From positions 1 through 16,322 of the forward strand of contig JAJYHI010000133.1 in assembly GCA_021784835.1 (NCBI GenBank): a stretch of 16,322 nt of DNA, read 5' to 3'. A program made the position numbers and the translations under genes. A model generated the notes under the pieces. The model saw nothing but the letters and a program-made list of their open reading frames with translations, made no database searches and was not told where the DNA came from. The stretch comes from a bacterium (lineage in GTDB: Bacteria; SZUA-79; Acidulodesulfobacterales; Acidulodesulfobacteraceae). Below, piece by piece: positions 1-7,042 of the stretch (its first letter is position 1; each line of letters starts with the position of its first letter).

Positions 1-2
1 TG

Positions 3-368
3 TTTATAAAAAATTTAGATTACGCCGTTAAAATATTAAATATTTTTAAAGAAAAGGGGATTAAGATTTCATTGGACGATTTCGGCACGGGTTATTCCTC
101 TTTATCTTATATAAAGAATATACCGGCGGATTTTATCAAGATAGATATTTCGTTTATAAGAGGAATGATGGAAAATTTCAAAGATTCTGCAATAGTGAAT
201 ACCGTCGTGGTTCTGGCTTCAAATCTGGGCATGAAGACTATCAGCGAAGGTGTGGAAACCGAAGAACAGTTAAAAATATTAAAATCTTTCGGATGCGATA
301 TCGTTCAGGGGTATTTATTTTCAAAACCCGTTCCCGAAAATGAAATTTTAGAGTTTTTAAAAGCATAA
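3..368 (+). CDS. EAL-domain cyclic-di-GMP phosphodiesterase, C-terminal part (5' end outside window)
   Basis: The reading frame is open from the left edge, so this is only the last part of a longer protein; base 3 is the first complete codon, and the TTG at 72 is an internal leucine, not a start. EAL proteins hydrolyse c-di-GMP to pGpG. The sequence shows the late hallmarks of the fold: the metal-binding loop DDFGTGYSSL, the lysine in FIKID, the glutamate in SEGVET and the terminal QGYLFSKP motif. All active-site elements of this half look intact, so the domain is probably catalytic. The EAL signature itself and any GGDEF, PAS or membrane segments lie upstream and cannot be seen. The protein ends about 15 residues after QGY, the normal end of an EAL domain. 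Confidence 0.93.
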   Translation, partial: FIKNLDYAVKILNIFKEKGIKISLDDFGTGYSSLSYIKNIPADFIKIDISFIRGMMENFKDSAIVNTVVVLASNLGMKTISEGVETEEQLKILKSFGCDIVQGYLFSKPVPENEILEFLKA

Positions 369-380
369 AAAATTAATAAA

Positions 381-408
381 AATATTAAACGAATAATATT
401 AAACGAAT
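381..408. repeat. Perfect 2 x 14-bp tandem repeat
   Basis: The unit AATATTAAACGAAT occurs twice head to tail with no spacer, 12 bases after the EAL-gene stop codon. It is most likely a simple slippage duplication; no function is implied. Confidence 0.8.
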
Positions 409-690
409 ATTTCGTAAATTAAAAAATATGCTATAATAAAAAAAATAATATCAAAGAAATCGTAAGTTCATGAAAGAATCCGTTTAAGATAATTTAAGTT
501 TAAAAAATACAATTGAAAACCATATATTCAAATATGTAACGGCGGTAACGATAAGTCTTGGGGGGTCACCGGTATGCGGACGGCGAAGATGCGGACGGGT
601 TTATAAAAAAGGGTTGACGGCGCCGTGTTTTATATTTTCTGTGAATGCAGTTATGCTTTTTCTGTTTTAAACCGGTTTTTTCGTTTTTTA

Positions 691-696
691 TATAAT
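691..696 (+). promoter_or_regulatory. Possible -10 element for ubiE
   Basis: A consensus TATAAT lies 23 bases before the ubiE ATG. No good -35 hexamer is found at the right distance, and no Shine-Dalgarno sequence precedes the ATG. If used, it would give a very short leader. The call is weak because the region is AT-rich. Confidence 0.3.
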
Positions 697-719
697 AGCT
701 ATTAAGTTTATTAATTAAT

Positions 720-1424
720 ATGTCGGAAAAAATAAATAACATTTTTACCTCTATAGCCGAAGTATATGATTTCTGGGGGCATGTATTCAGTTTCGGAATC
801 GACGGGCTTTGGCGTCTCGAAGTAGCAAAAGAAGCGGTTTCCTCGGATAACGGTAATTTAGGCGATTACAGAATTCTCGATGTCGCTACGGGAACGGGTT
901 CTATTGCCATAGATATATCCAGAAAAGCAAAAGCCGCAAATAAACATGTCGAGATAGTCGGCGTAGATTTTAATGCCGATATGGTCAATATCGCCGAAAA
1001 TAAGATTAAAAAGAAAAAGATAAACAATATTTGTTTTAAAGTAGAGGACGCCATGGATTTAGTCGAACCGGGATGCGCCTATGACGTAGTTACCGCAGGT
1101 TTTTTGCTGAGGAACGTGGACGACGTAGAAACATTTTCCGACGAGCTGAGAAGAGTTTTAAAAAAAGGAGGCAAATTTATTATACTGGAAATGGGCAGGC
1201 CGGAGAATAATTTTTTCAATATTTTCTTTAAAATATATTTTATTTTTATAAGATTAATAGGCTCTTTTATAGATAAAAAAGCATATGAATGGCTTACATA
1301 CAGCATACTGGCGTTCGACAGAAAAAAAATGCTTAAAATACTAGGCGAAAAAAGATTTAAAGACTTAAAGATTAAAAATCTTCCTTTCCATATCGGCTTT
1401 ATAATTACCGGAATAAAAAGTTAA
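720..1424 (+). CDS. ubiE: Demethylmenaquinone/ubiquinone C-methyltransferase (UbiE/MenG family)
   Basis: SAM-dependent methyltransferase predicted to methylate the ring carbon of demethylmenaquinone in the last step of menaquinone synthesis, or the equivalent ubiquinone step. The protein has 234 residues, usual for the family. It opens with the FTSIAEVYD region and SFGIDGLWR, matching the UbiE N-terminus (F..iA..YD..n...SfG...lWr). The SAM-binding motif I, LDVATGTG, is at about residues 53-60, followed by the acidic VGVDFN strand. FLLRNVDD corresponds to the conserved GLRNV motif, and VLKKGGKFIILEMGRP is motif III. The ATG at 720 has no clear Shine-Dalgarno, but the family N-terminus begins right after it. 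It appears monocistronic: 351 bp lie upstream and a strong promoter for the next gene lies downstream. In an anaerobic or microaerophilic organism menaquinone is the more likely product, but the sequence cannot decide. Confidence 0.9.
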   Translation: MSEKINNIFTSIAEVYDFWGHVFSFGIDGLWRLEVAKEAVSSDNGNLGDYRILDVATGTGSIAIDISRKAKAANKHVEIVGVDFNADMVNIAENKIKKKKINNICFKVEDAMDLVEPGCAYDVVTAGFLLRNVDDVETFSDELRRVLKKGGKFIILEMGRPENNFFNIFFKIYFIFIRLIGSFIDKKAYEWLTYSILAFDRKKMLKILGEKRFKDLKIKNLPFHIGFIITGIKS

Positions 1425-1501
1425 ATAACTTTATATAATTTTTTTATAATAAGCCGTAATAATTATGAATAAAAATAAAATAACAAGCTGTATAAAAAAT
1501 A

Positions 1502-1530
1502 TTGACTTATGACTATTAAGTCATTATAAT
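1502..1530 (+). promoter_or_regulatory. Sigma70-type promoter of tolC1 with overlapping palindromes
   Basis: TTGACT (1502-1507) and TATAAT (1525-1530) are separated by exactly 17 bases, close to the sigma70 consensus, about 70 bases before the tolC ATG. The spacer contains two overlapping dyads: TGACTTA-N7-TAAGTCA (1503-1523) and ATGACT-ATTA-AGTCAT (1509-1524). A protein bound there would block RNA polymerase, so this is a good operator candidate. MarR- or TetR-type repressors often control such efflux genes, but no such regulator is encoded here, so the binding protein is unknown. Confidence 0.75.
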
Positions 1531-1598
1531 AAAAATATACTATGAAAAAAAGCAGAAAATAAAGACCTTATAAAAAGAAAAATAAATCAAATAAAATC

Positions 1599-3035
1599 AT
1601 GAAAATTAAAAGTTGCGTTAAATATGCAGATAGATATATATATAAATATTCGATTAAAACGATACTTATAATCGTATTTGCCGCCGTCTATTTTACGGCT
1701 TCATTTTTATCTCCTTTTGCCGCCAAAGGCGCATACGCATTCTATCTTAAACCGGTCAGACATTCGGGCAGGCTGATTACATTGAACGAAGCTTATAAGC
1801 TTGCCGTTAACCGCAACGACACCATAAAAGCCGCAAAAGAAAGCTATTATCAGTCGTCACTTTTAAAATGGTCTGCCATAGGTATGGTTTTGCCGGATAT
1901 TTCGCTTAAATATACCGACCAGAGAATGCATAAAAATTCGGCTCCGGTTCCGACGCAGTTTGCGCCGCTTATGGGTAATATATTTTTATTCTTTTTTCCT
2001 AACTACCAGTATAGTTTTACGTTAAACGAACCTCTGTTTAACGTCGGCGCTATTCCGGCTTATATGGCGGCGGAAAATACGGAAAAGTCTTCTAAAATGT
2101 CTCTTAATAACGTTTCCGCAGGCACTCTTTACAGCGTAGCGGTTGATTATTATACCGTTTTAAACGACGTAAGCTTAATAAAAGCAGACCATAAAACGTT
2201 TAAAGAAGCAAAAGCCCATCTTGAGCTTACTACCGCAAAGCTTAACGCGGGACTTGCTATTATAACCGACCTTCTGCAGGCAAAATCTCAGTTTTATGCT
2301 GCAAAGCAGGAGCTTATAAGCGCTAAAAATAAGTTAAAATCGGATAAGGCGGCGCTTGCTTCCCTGCTGGGCGTCAGCCGCCATTTTATAACGACTAAGC
2401 CTAAACAGCCCCTGTTTAAAAAAACCGAACTTCGCAAATTAATCGTTCTTGCATATAATAACAACCCCGGTTTGAAGTCCCTGAAATTTGCCCAAAAATC
2501 GGCATCCGACCAGACGGCGTATTACGAGTCCCAGTATATTCCGAAAATAAATTTTTCGGCTTCATACAACGCTTTGTCAAACAGCCACTTTATTCCGGCG
2601 GGTTCTACTAATTTTTGGACGGCCGGCGCTACCTTGACTATGCCTATATTTCAGGGCGCTAATAGGATTATTTCCATAGAAAAGACGCGTTCCGAGGCAA
2701 ACGAAGCTATGTATGATACGCTTCAGGAAAAGAGAAATCTTAAAGCTCAGGTAATATCGATGTTCTATAACGTAAAAAGTTTAAAATCGCAGGTCGGTAC
2801 TCTTAGGCACGAAGAAAAATTTGCTTCTAAAAATTTTACCCTTGTAGAAGAAGAATTTAAAGCAGGAGTGGCTACAAGCGTCGACGTTGTTACTGCGCTT
2901 GCGGAACTTACGAGGGCGAGGCATAATCTGCTTTCGGCAAAGCTCGATTATTACGAATCCGTTTTGGATTTAAAAAGACTTATCGGTTCTTTTAAAAGAA
3001 AACTTATAGATATGAAAATCGATAAATTTAACTAA
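1599..3035 (+). CDS. TolC-family outer-membrane efflux channel (first copy)
   Basis: Outer-membrane factor that forms a trimeric beta-barrel and a periplasmic alpha-helical tunnel, carrying substrates out with an inner-membrane pump and an adaptor. The 478-residue length is typical. A long N-terminal region with a hydrophobic stretch (about residues 20-38) ends in AYA, giving a likely signal-peptidase site near residue 47. The mature part starts with the usual LNEAYKLAVNRNDTIKAAKES helix region and has the internal duplication of the family: two long coiled-coil blocks, each containing a helix of the NAGLAIITDLLQAKSQ or FKAGVATSVDVVTALAEL type. It is the first gene of a cluster with an EmrA-type adaptor 108 bp downstream and a cytochrome c after that. 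No inner-membrane pump is present, so its partner must be encoded elsewhere. Substrate unknown. Confidence 0.92.
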   Translation: MKIKSCVKYADRYIYKYSIKTILIIVFAAVYFTASFLSPFAAKGAYAFYLKPVRHSGRLITLNEAYKLAVNRNDTIKAAKESYYQSSLLKWSAIGMVLPDISLKYTDQRMHKNSAPVPTQFAPLMGNIFLFFFPNYQYSFTLNEPLFNVGAIPAYMAAENTEKSSKMSLNNVSAGTLYSVAVDYYTVLNDVSLIKADHKTFKEAKAHLELTTAKLNAGLAIITDLLQAKSQFYAAKQELISAKNKLKSDKAALASLLGVSRHFITTKPKQPLFKKTELRKLIVLAYNNNPGLKSLKFAQKSASDQTAYYESQYIPKINFSASYNALSNSHFIPAGSTNFWTAGATLTMPIFQGANRIISIEKTRSEANEAMYDTLQEKRNLKAQVISMFYNVKSLKSQVGTLRHEEKFASKNFTLVEEEFKAGVATSVDVVTALAELTRARHNLLSAKLDYYESVLDLKRLIGSFKRKLIDMKIDKFN

Positions 3036-3143
3036 ATTTAAGATATTTTATAGAAATTCAAAATAATATGTAATTTATGTAATTTAATAATCAATTAACC
3101 AATTCAATAAATAACGAATAAATAATTAATCGGGTGGTTCTGA

Positions 3144-4310
3144 ATGAACGGAGAAAACGAAAAAGCCGAAACGGCGCAAAACGACTCTTTAAAAGAAGCT
3201 GACAGCAAATTTACCAAAAAAAATATTATTACCGCTTCTATTATACTTTTAATTGCAATTATAGGCGGTATATTCGTACTAAGATGGTATATTTTCGGGC
3301 TTACCCACGTATATACGGAAGATGCCGAGGTTGACGGACATATAGTCTCAATAAGCACTATGGTTCCGGGCAATATAAAAGCAGTTTACGTACATAAAAA
3401 CGAAATAGTTAAAAAAGGCGAGCTTATAGCCCGCATTAACGATTCGACGTATTATCCCGAAATGCTTCAGGCTAAAGAAAATTATAAACTTGCAAAGGCA
3501 AAACTATTTAGCGCCGGAGGTAATGTTGCGCAATTCATAGGAAACTCTTATAACGCATACTACATTAACAGGCTGTCTTATACGACTGCTTCGGCAAATC
3601 TCCATAAAGCAAAATTATCGTATATACTTGCCAAAAAAAATTATTTGAGGGGACTTGCCCTTTTAAATAAACAGTTTATAACAAAAGAACAGTTCGATAC
3701 TCTTAATACCCAGTATTTAATTGCCAAACAGGCGCTTATATCGGCTGAATCAGCATTAGAAACCGCCAGAAGAAATTACGTCGAATCGAGATATGTTAAA
3801 AGCGTATCTTATGCAAACAAACTGACGACGCTTATTCCTTTAAGAAAGGCGGTTAAGGTAGCTCAAGCCGCTTATAAAGTAGCTCTTGCCAATTATAAAA
3901 ATACTTTTATATATTCGCCGATAAACGGTCTGGTCACGGAAAAAATGTCTTATGCAGGCGAATATGTTACGCCGGGTACGCCTATAGTTATGGAAAATAA
4001 TTTGAGGCGCGTCTGGGTTACCGCAAACGTAAAAGAAACCGTTATTGGAAACGTTAAAAAAGGAGATCCCGTTACTATTACCGTCGATTCTTTTCCAGGA
4101 AAAGTTTTTAGGGGCGCAGTCAAATTTGTAGGTTCTGTTACGACGTCTAAATTTGCTTTAATTCCTACAAATAACCCTTCGGGAACATTTACAAAAGTAA
4201 CGCACAGGCTTCCCGTCAGGATTGAGATATTAAACGACAAAAATCATCTTTTAAAGCCCGGCATGATGGTCGAAGTAACTATAAATACGGCCGGTAAATC
4301 CGGAAAATAA
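3144..4310 (+). CDS. HlyD/EmrA-type membrane-fusion (periplasmic adaptor) protein
   Basis: Adaptor that bridges an inner-membrane transporter and a TolC channel. The 388-residue protein has a cytoplasmic N-terminus of about 27 residues, one membrane helix (about 28-50), then the EDAEVDGHIVSIS segment characteristic of EmrA-type adaptors. The first half of the lipoyl-like domain (PGNIKAVYVHKNEIVKKGEL) is followed by a long helical hairpin rich in Ala, Lys and Leu. The second lipoyl half (FIYSPINGLVTEKMSYAGE) and a beta-barrel domain ending in THRLPVRIEI follow; that last motif is typical of EmrA/VceA adaptors that work with MFS (DHA2) pumps. It lies between tolC and a cytochrome gene, with a 22-bp gap to the latter. 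The MFS pump that normally follows is missing. The ATG at 3144 is preceded by GGGTGG, a moderate ribosome-binding site. Confidence 0.92.
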   Translation: MNGENEKAETAQNDSLKEADSKFTKKNIITASIILLIAIIGGIFVLRWYIFGLTHVYTEDAEVDGHIVSISTMVPGNIKAVYVHKNEIVKKGELIARINDSTYYPEMLQAKENYKLAKAKLFSAGGNVAQFIGNSYNAYYINRLSYTTASANLHKAKLSYILAKKNYLRGLALLNKQFITKEQFDTLNTQYLIAKQALISAESALETARRNYVESRYVKSVSYANKLTTLIPLRKAVKVAQAAYKVALANYKNTFIYSPINGLVTEKMSYAGEYVTPGTPIVMENNLRRVWVTANVKETVIGNVKKGDPVTITVDSFPGKVFRGAVKFVGSVTTSKFALIPTNNPSGTFTKVTHRLPVRIEILNDKNHLLKPGMMVEVTINTAGKSGK

Positions 4311-4332
4311 ATACTTTTAGGAGATACCCGAT

Positions 4333-4746
4333 ATGAATATGAAAACTATGAAAAAAAATAAATCAATATTATTTCCTTACATTTCTTATATATTTATAGC
4401 TTTTGCGTATCTATTTTTTTTAAGCCCGATTTTCTTTATGCCTAAAGCATACTCATATAATAATTCACAAGGGAAATATCTTTTCCATTATTATAACTGC
4501 GACGATTGCCATTCCGTCGACGGCGTCGGCGGAAGCCTCGGACCCTCGCTTTCTAATTACGGTAATATGGTACCTGATTTTAACTGGACGGTACGGCAGA
4601 TTAAACATCCTAATTCCCACTTTAAAAGAGGCGATAAAATAAGTATTCAAGGCAAAACGTATTACGTTATTATGCCGTCTTACAGCTATATACCTCAGTA
4701 TGAAGTAAACGAATTGGCTTCTTATCTGGAATCGTTAAAGAAATAA
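4333..4746 (+). CDS. Small monoheme c-type cytochrome, exported
   Basis: A 137-residue protein with a hydrophobic N-terminal segment (about residues 12-36) that acts as a signal peptide or membrane anchor. The periplasmic class I cytochrome domain contains one haem-attachment motif, CDDCH, at residues 56-60, followed by GVGGSLGPSLSNYG. IMPSY (Met114) is the likely sixth haem ligand, and YEVNELASYLESLKK is the usual C-terminal helix. It probably transfers electrons in the periplasm; the partner is not evident. A good ribosome-binding site, AGGAG (4319-4323), precedes the ATG at 4333; a second in-frame ATG at 4339 is an alternative. It follows the adaptor gene by only 22 bp and is probably co-transcribed, an unusual pairing. 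The gene downstream is on the opposite strand. Confidence 0.9.
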   Translation: MNMKTMKKNKSILFPYISYIFIAFAYLFFLSPIFFMPKAYSYNNSQGKYLFHYYNCDDCHSVDGVGGSLGPSLSNYGNMVPDFNWTVRQIKHPNSHFKRGDKISIQGKTYYVIMPSYSYIPQYEVNELASYLESLKK

Positions 4747-4766
4747 AATATAACGTTTGTTGCGGA

Positions 4767-5714
4767 CTACTTGACTTCGTTTTTATTTTTCTCGTTTCTC
4801 AAATTTTTCGACGGCTGAATTATGCTGTTATTAGTGCCGGCGTCGTTATTGCCGTAAACCATGCCTGCGTCTCCGTTTTGAATCTGCAGACCGTTTTTAA
4901 ATACCAGGTTAGTCCATGGATACGTTAAATCTATATCGTATTTTGCAAATTTTTTCGCTATTTCAAAATTTATGTCGCTTATAACGTAATGCCTTCTTAT
5001 GGGAGACTGTATCCAGATTATAAGCTCAAGGTCGAATGAAGACGAACCGAAACCTACGAACCATACGGAAGGTTTAGGTTCTCTCAAAACTTCAGGATTT
5101 TCATCGGCTATCTCAAGCAAAACTTTTTTTGCAAGGTCTAATTTCGATGCGGTTTCTTCTATTCCCAATGGTATATGCAGTCTTATTTTTGGGTCTTTGT
5201 GCGACCAGTTTATAACGTTGGAGGTTATAAAATTAGAATTAGGGACGATTATCGATATATTATCCCTAGTCGTAATAGTCGTGCTCCTTGCCCTTATGTC
5301 GCTTACTATACCGTCGTATCCGGCAACATCGACGTACTCGCCTTCTTTTATAGGCTTTTCGAACAAAATAATTATGCCGGAAATGAAGTTGCTTATTATA
5401 TTCTGCATTCCGAAACCTATGCCGAGACCTATGACGCCGGCAAGAAAAGCCAGCGAGCTTAAGTTTATGCCTAAAACCTGAAATGCTATAAAAAAGCCGA
5501 TAATTAAAATTATATACTTAATAAACCTGATTACGGTTTTTACGAACGATTTGTTTATAGTCCTGTTTTTTCTGAACTCTTTTTTGATGATATAGGCAAA
5601 TAAAAACGATATTAAATAAGACGCCAGTATTATTATGAGGGATAGAATTATAGACAAAAGTCTTACTTTATCGCCGTCTATCGTATAAACTTTGTCTCTT
5701 AAAAATTCAAACAT
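4767..5714 (-). CDS. MscS-family small-conductance mechanosensitive channel
   Basis: Inner-membrane channel that opens under tension and releases solutes on osmotic downshock. The 315-residue protein has three predicted membrane helices: residues about 17-43, 60-83 and the pore helix TM3. TM3 is recognised by its Ala/Gly-rich pattern, FLAGVIGLGIGFGMQNIISN, followed by FISGIIILFEKPIKEGEYVDV, the start of the MscS beta domain. DIRARSTTITTRDN and IIVPNSNFITSNVINWS are conserved MscS motifs. The C-terminal tail of about 45 residues is polar and Asn-rich (GNNDAGTNN) and probably disordered. The gene is divergent from ispG (136-bp intergenic region) and convergent with the cytochrome gene. Its ATG has only a weak upstream AGGA. 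Confidence 0.92.
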   Translation of the reverse strand: MFEFLRDKVYTIDGDKVRLLSIILSLIIILASYLISFLFAYIIKKEFRKNRTINKSFVKTVIRFIKYIILIIGFFIAFQVLGINLSSLAFLAGVIGLGIGFGMQNIISNFISGIIILFEKPIKEGEYVDVAGYDGIVSDIRARSTTITTRDNISIIVPNSNFITSNVINWSHKDPKIRLHIPLGIEETASKLDLAKKVLLEIADENPEVLREPKPSVWFVGFGSSSFDLELIIWIQSPIRRHYVISDINFEIAKKFAKYDIDLTYPWTNLVFKNGLQIQNGDAGMVYGNNDAGTNNSIIQPSKNLRNEKNKNEVK

Positions 5715-5797
5715 AATATGAATATTAATCCTGTTTATTATAAATTATAGTTATTTTTTTCTATCCGATATATTATAATATATAAATCAAAATTAAA

Positions 5798-5823
5798 AAA
5801 CTGTAAAATAAAACTGTAAAATA
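5798..5823. repeat. Perfect 2 x 13-bp tandem repeat in the mscS-ispG intergenic region
   Basis: AAACTGTAAAATA occurs twice in direct succession, ending 27 bases before the ispG ATG. It could be a simple duplication or a tandem binding site in the ispG leader; nothing further supports a function. A TATAAT lies upstream at 5774-5779 without a good -35. Confidence 0.7.
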
Positions 5824-5850
5824 ACGCGTAAATTCATGGAAAAATTATAA

Positions 5851-6948
5851 ATGATAAAAAGAAGACCGACTCGGACGATAAAAATAGGCGGCGTTGCAGT
5901 CGGTTCCGAAGCGCCTGTCAGCGTGCAGTCGATGACTAATACGCTCACGGAGGATTCCGCCGCCACCGTAAAACAGATAAAAAATTTAGAAAGTTATAAC
6001 TGCGAAATAGCAAGGGTGTCGGTAAATACGGCTTTAGCCTCAGAATCGCTTAAGGAAATTATAAAAAACGTAAGCATTCCGATAATCGCCGATATTCATT
6101 TCGACCACAGGCTTGCGCTTGCGTCGCTGGAAGCCGGCGCTGCAGGTTTAAGAATAAATCCGGGAAATATAGGCGGCAGGCAAAAAGTTAAAGAGGTCGT
6201 AAGCGCCTGCAAAGATAAAAACGTGCCGATAAGAATAGGCGTTAATTCAGGGTCTTTAGAAAAAGGCGTGCTTGATAAAAACGGAGGAGACTTTGCCGCC
6301 GCAATGGTCGAAAGCGGTTTGAAACATATTAAAATATTGGAAGACGAATCGTTTTACGATATAAAGATTTCTTTAAAATCGACCGATGTTTTAACTACGG
6401 TAAGAGGTTATAAACTTTTAGCCGAAAAAGTAGATTATCCGTTTCATATAGGTATAACAGAAGCGGGAACGGTATTTTCCGGAGCGATAAAATCGGGAGT
6501 AGGACTCGGCATACTGCTTTATGAAGGGTTGGGAGATACGATAAGGGTGTCGCTAAGCGACGACCCTGTTATGGAAGTTATCGCCGGATATAATATACTT
6601 AGGGATTTAGGTTTAAGGCGGGGCGGGGTTCAGCTTATGTCCTGTCCGACGTGCGCCAGAACGGAAATAGACATAGTAAACATAGCTAAAAAATTCGAGA
6701 AGATTTCCGCTAAAATAAAATCCGACATAAAGGTAGCGATAATGGGGTGCGCTGTAAACGGACCCGGCGAATCAAAACATGCCGACGTCGGAATTGCCGG
6801 AGGCAGGGGAAAATCCGTTTTGTTTTCAAAAGGAAAGATTATAGGAAAATTTGATAATAAAGAGATATTAAAAGCGTTAATAAGCCGGATAGAAAACATA
6901 ACGGGCGAAAAAATAGATTATAACGACGACGACGATTTAAAAAATTAA
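5851..6948 (+). CDS. ispG: 4-hydroxy-3-methylbut-2-en-1-yl diphosphate synthase (flavodoxin/ferredoxin), IspG/GcpE
   Basis: Penultimate enzyme of the MEP isoprenoid pathway: a [4Fe-4S] protein that converts 2-C-methyl-D-erythritol 2,4-cyclodiphosphate to HMBPP in the cytoplasm. The 365-residue protein is of the short bacterial type (TIM barrel plus Fe-S domain, without the plant/chlamydial insert). It begins RRPTRTIKIGGVAVG and SVQSMTNT, the family N-terminus, and has FDHRLAL and LRINPGNIG. The cluster ligands are Cys265 and Cys268 in SCPTCART and Cys300 in MGCAVNGPGE, with Glu307 as the fourth ligand; all are intact. The end is short and acidic (a DDDD run). It is followed by proS 94 bp downstream on the same strand, probably in the same transcript. 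No clear Shine-Dalgarno precedes the ATG. Confidence 0.97.
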   Translation: MIKRRPTRTIKIGGVAVGSEAPVSVQSMTNTLTEDSAATVKQIKNLESYNCEIARVSVNTALASESLKEIIKNVSIPIIADIHFDHRLALASLEAGAAGLRINPGNIGGRQKVKEVVSACKDKNVPIRIGVNSGSLEKGVLDKNGGDFAAAMVESGLKHIKILEDESFYDIKISLKSTDVLTTVRGYKLLAEKVDYPFHIGITEAGTVFSGAIKSGVGLGILLYEGLGDTIRVSLSDDPVMEVIAGYNILRDLGLRRGGVQLMSCPTCARTEIDIVNIAKKFEKISAKIKSDIKVAIMGCAVNGPGESKHADVGIAGGRGKSVLFSKGKIIGKFDNKEILKALISRIENITGEKIDYNDDDDLKN

Positions 6949-7042
6949 TAAACTAAATAAATTGCAAAGAAAACGTTAATTATTCATTAAATAAGATAAT
7001 TTTAAATCTAAAACTAAATATAAAATATAAAGGAGTCTTATA

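Larger units (their letters stand above)
369..719. other. Gene-free stretch with tandem repeat and GC-richer block
   Basis: No convincing gene is seen in these 351 bases. The first part is very AT-rich and carries a perfect tandem repeat of 14 bases (381-408). A TGCTATAAT extended -10-like sequence lies at 429-437 but lacks a good -35. Bases 536-626 are clearly richer in G and C than the surroundings; ATGCGGACGG occurs twice (574-583 and 589-598), and ACGGCG at 539-544 can pair with CGCCGT at 621-626. This could be a structured leader RNA or a decayed sequence; no known riboswitch was recognised. Confidence 0.5.

Noticed and set aside
541..626. c-di-GMP (GEMM) or other known riboswitch before ubiE
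   Set aside because: The conserved core of the c-di-GMP-I class could not be found, and no other known riboswitch consensus was recognised; only generic pairing is visible.
671..690. Terminator at AAACCGGTTTTTTCG before ubiE
   Set aside because: The palindrome has no loop and cannot form a normal intrinsic terminator hairpin.
4999..5481. Long plus-strand ORF within mscS
   Set aside because: It is the complement of a well-conserved MscS coding sequence, without a ribosome-binding site or recognisable domain.
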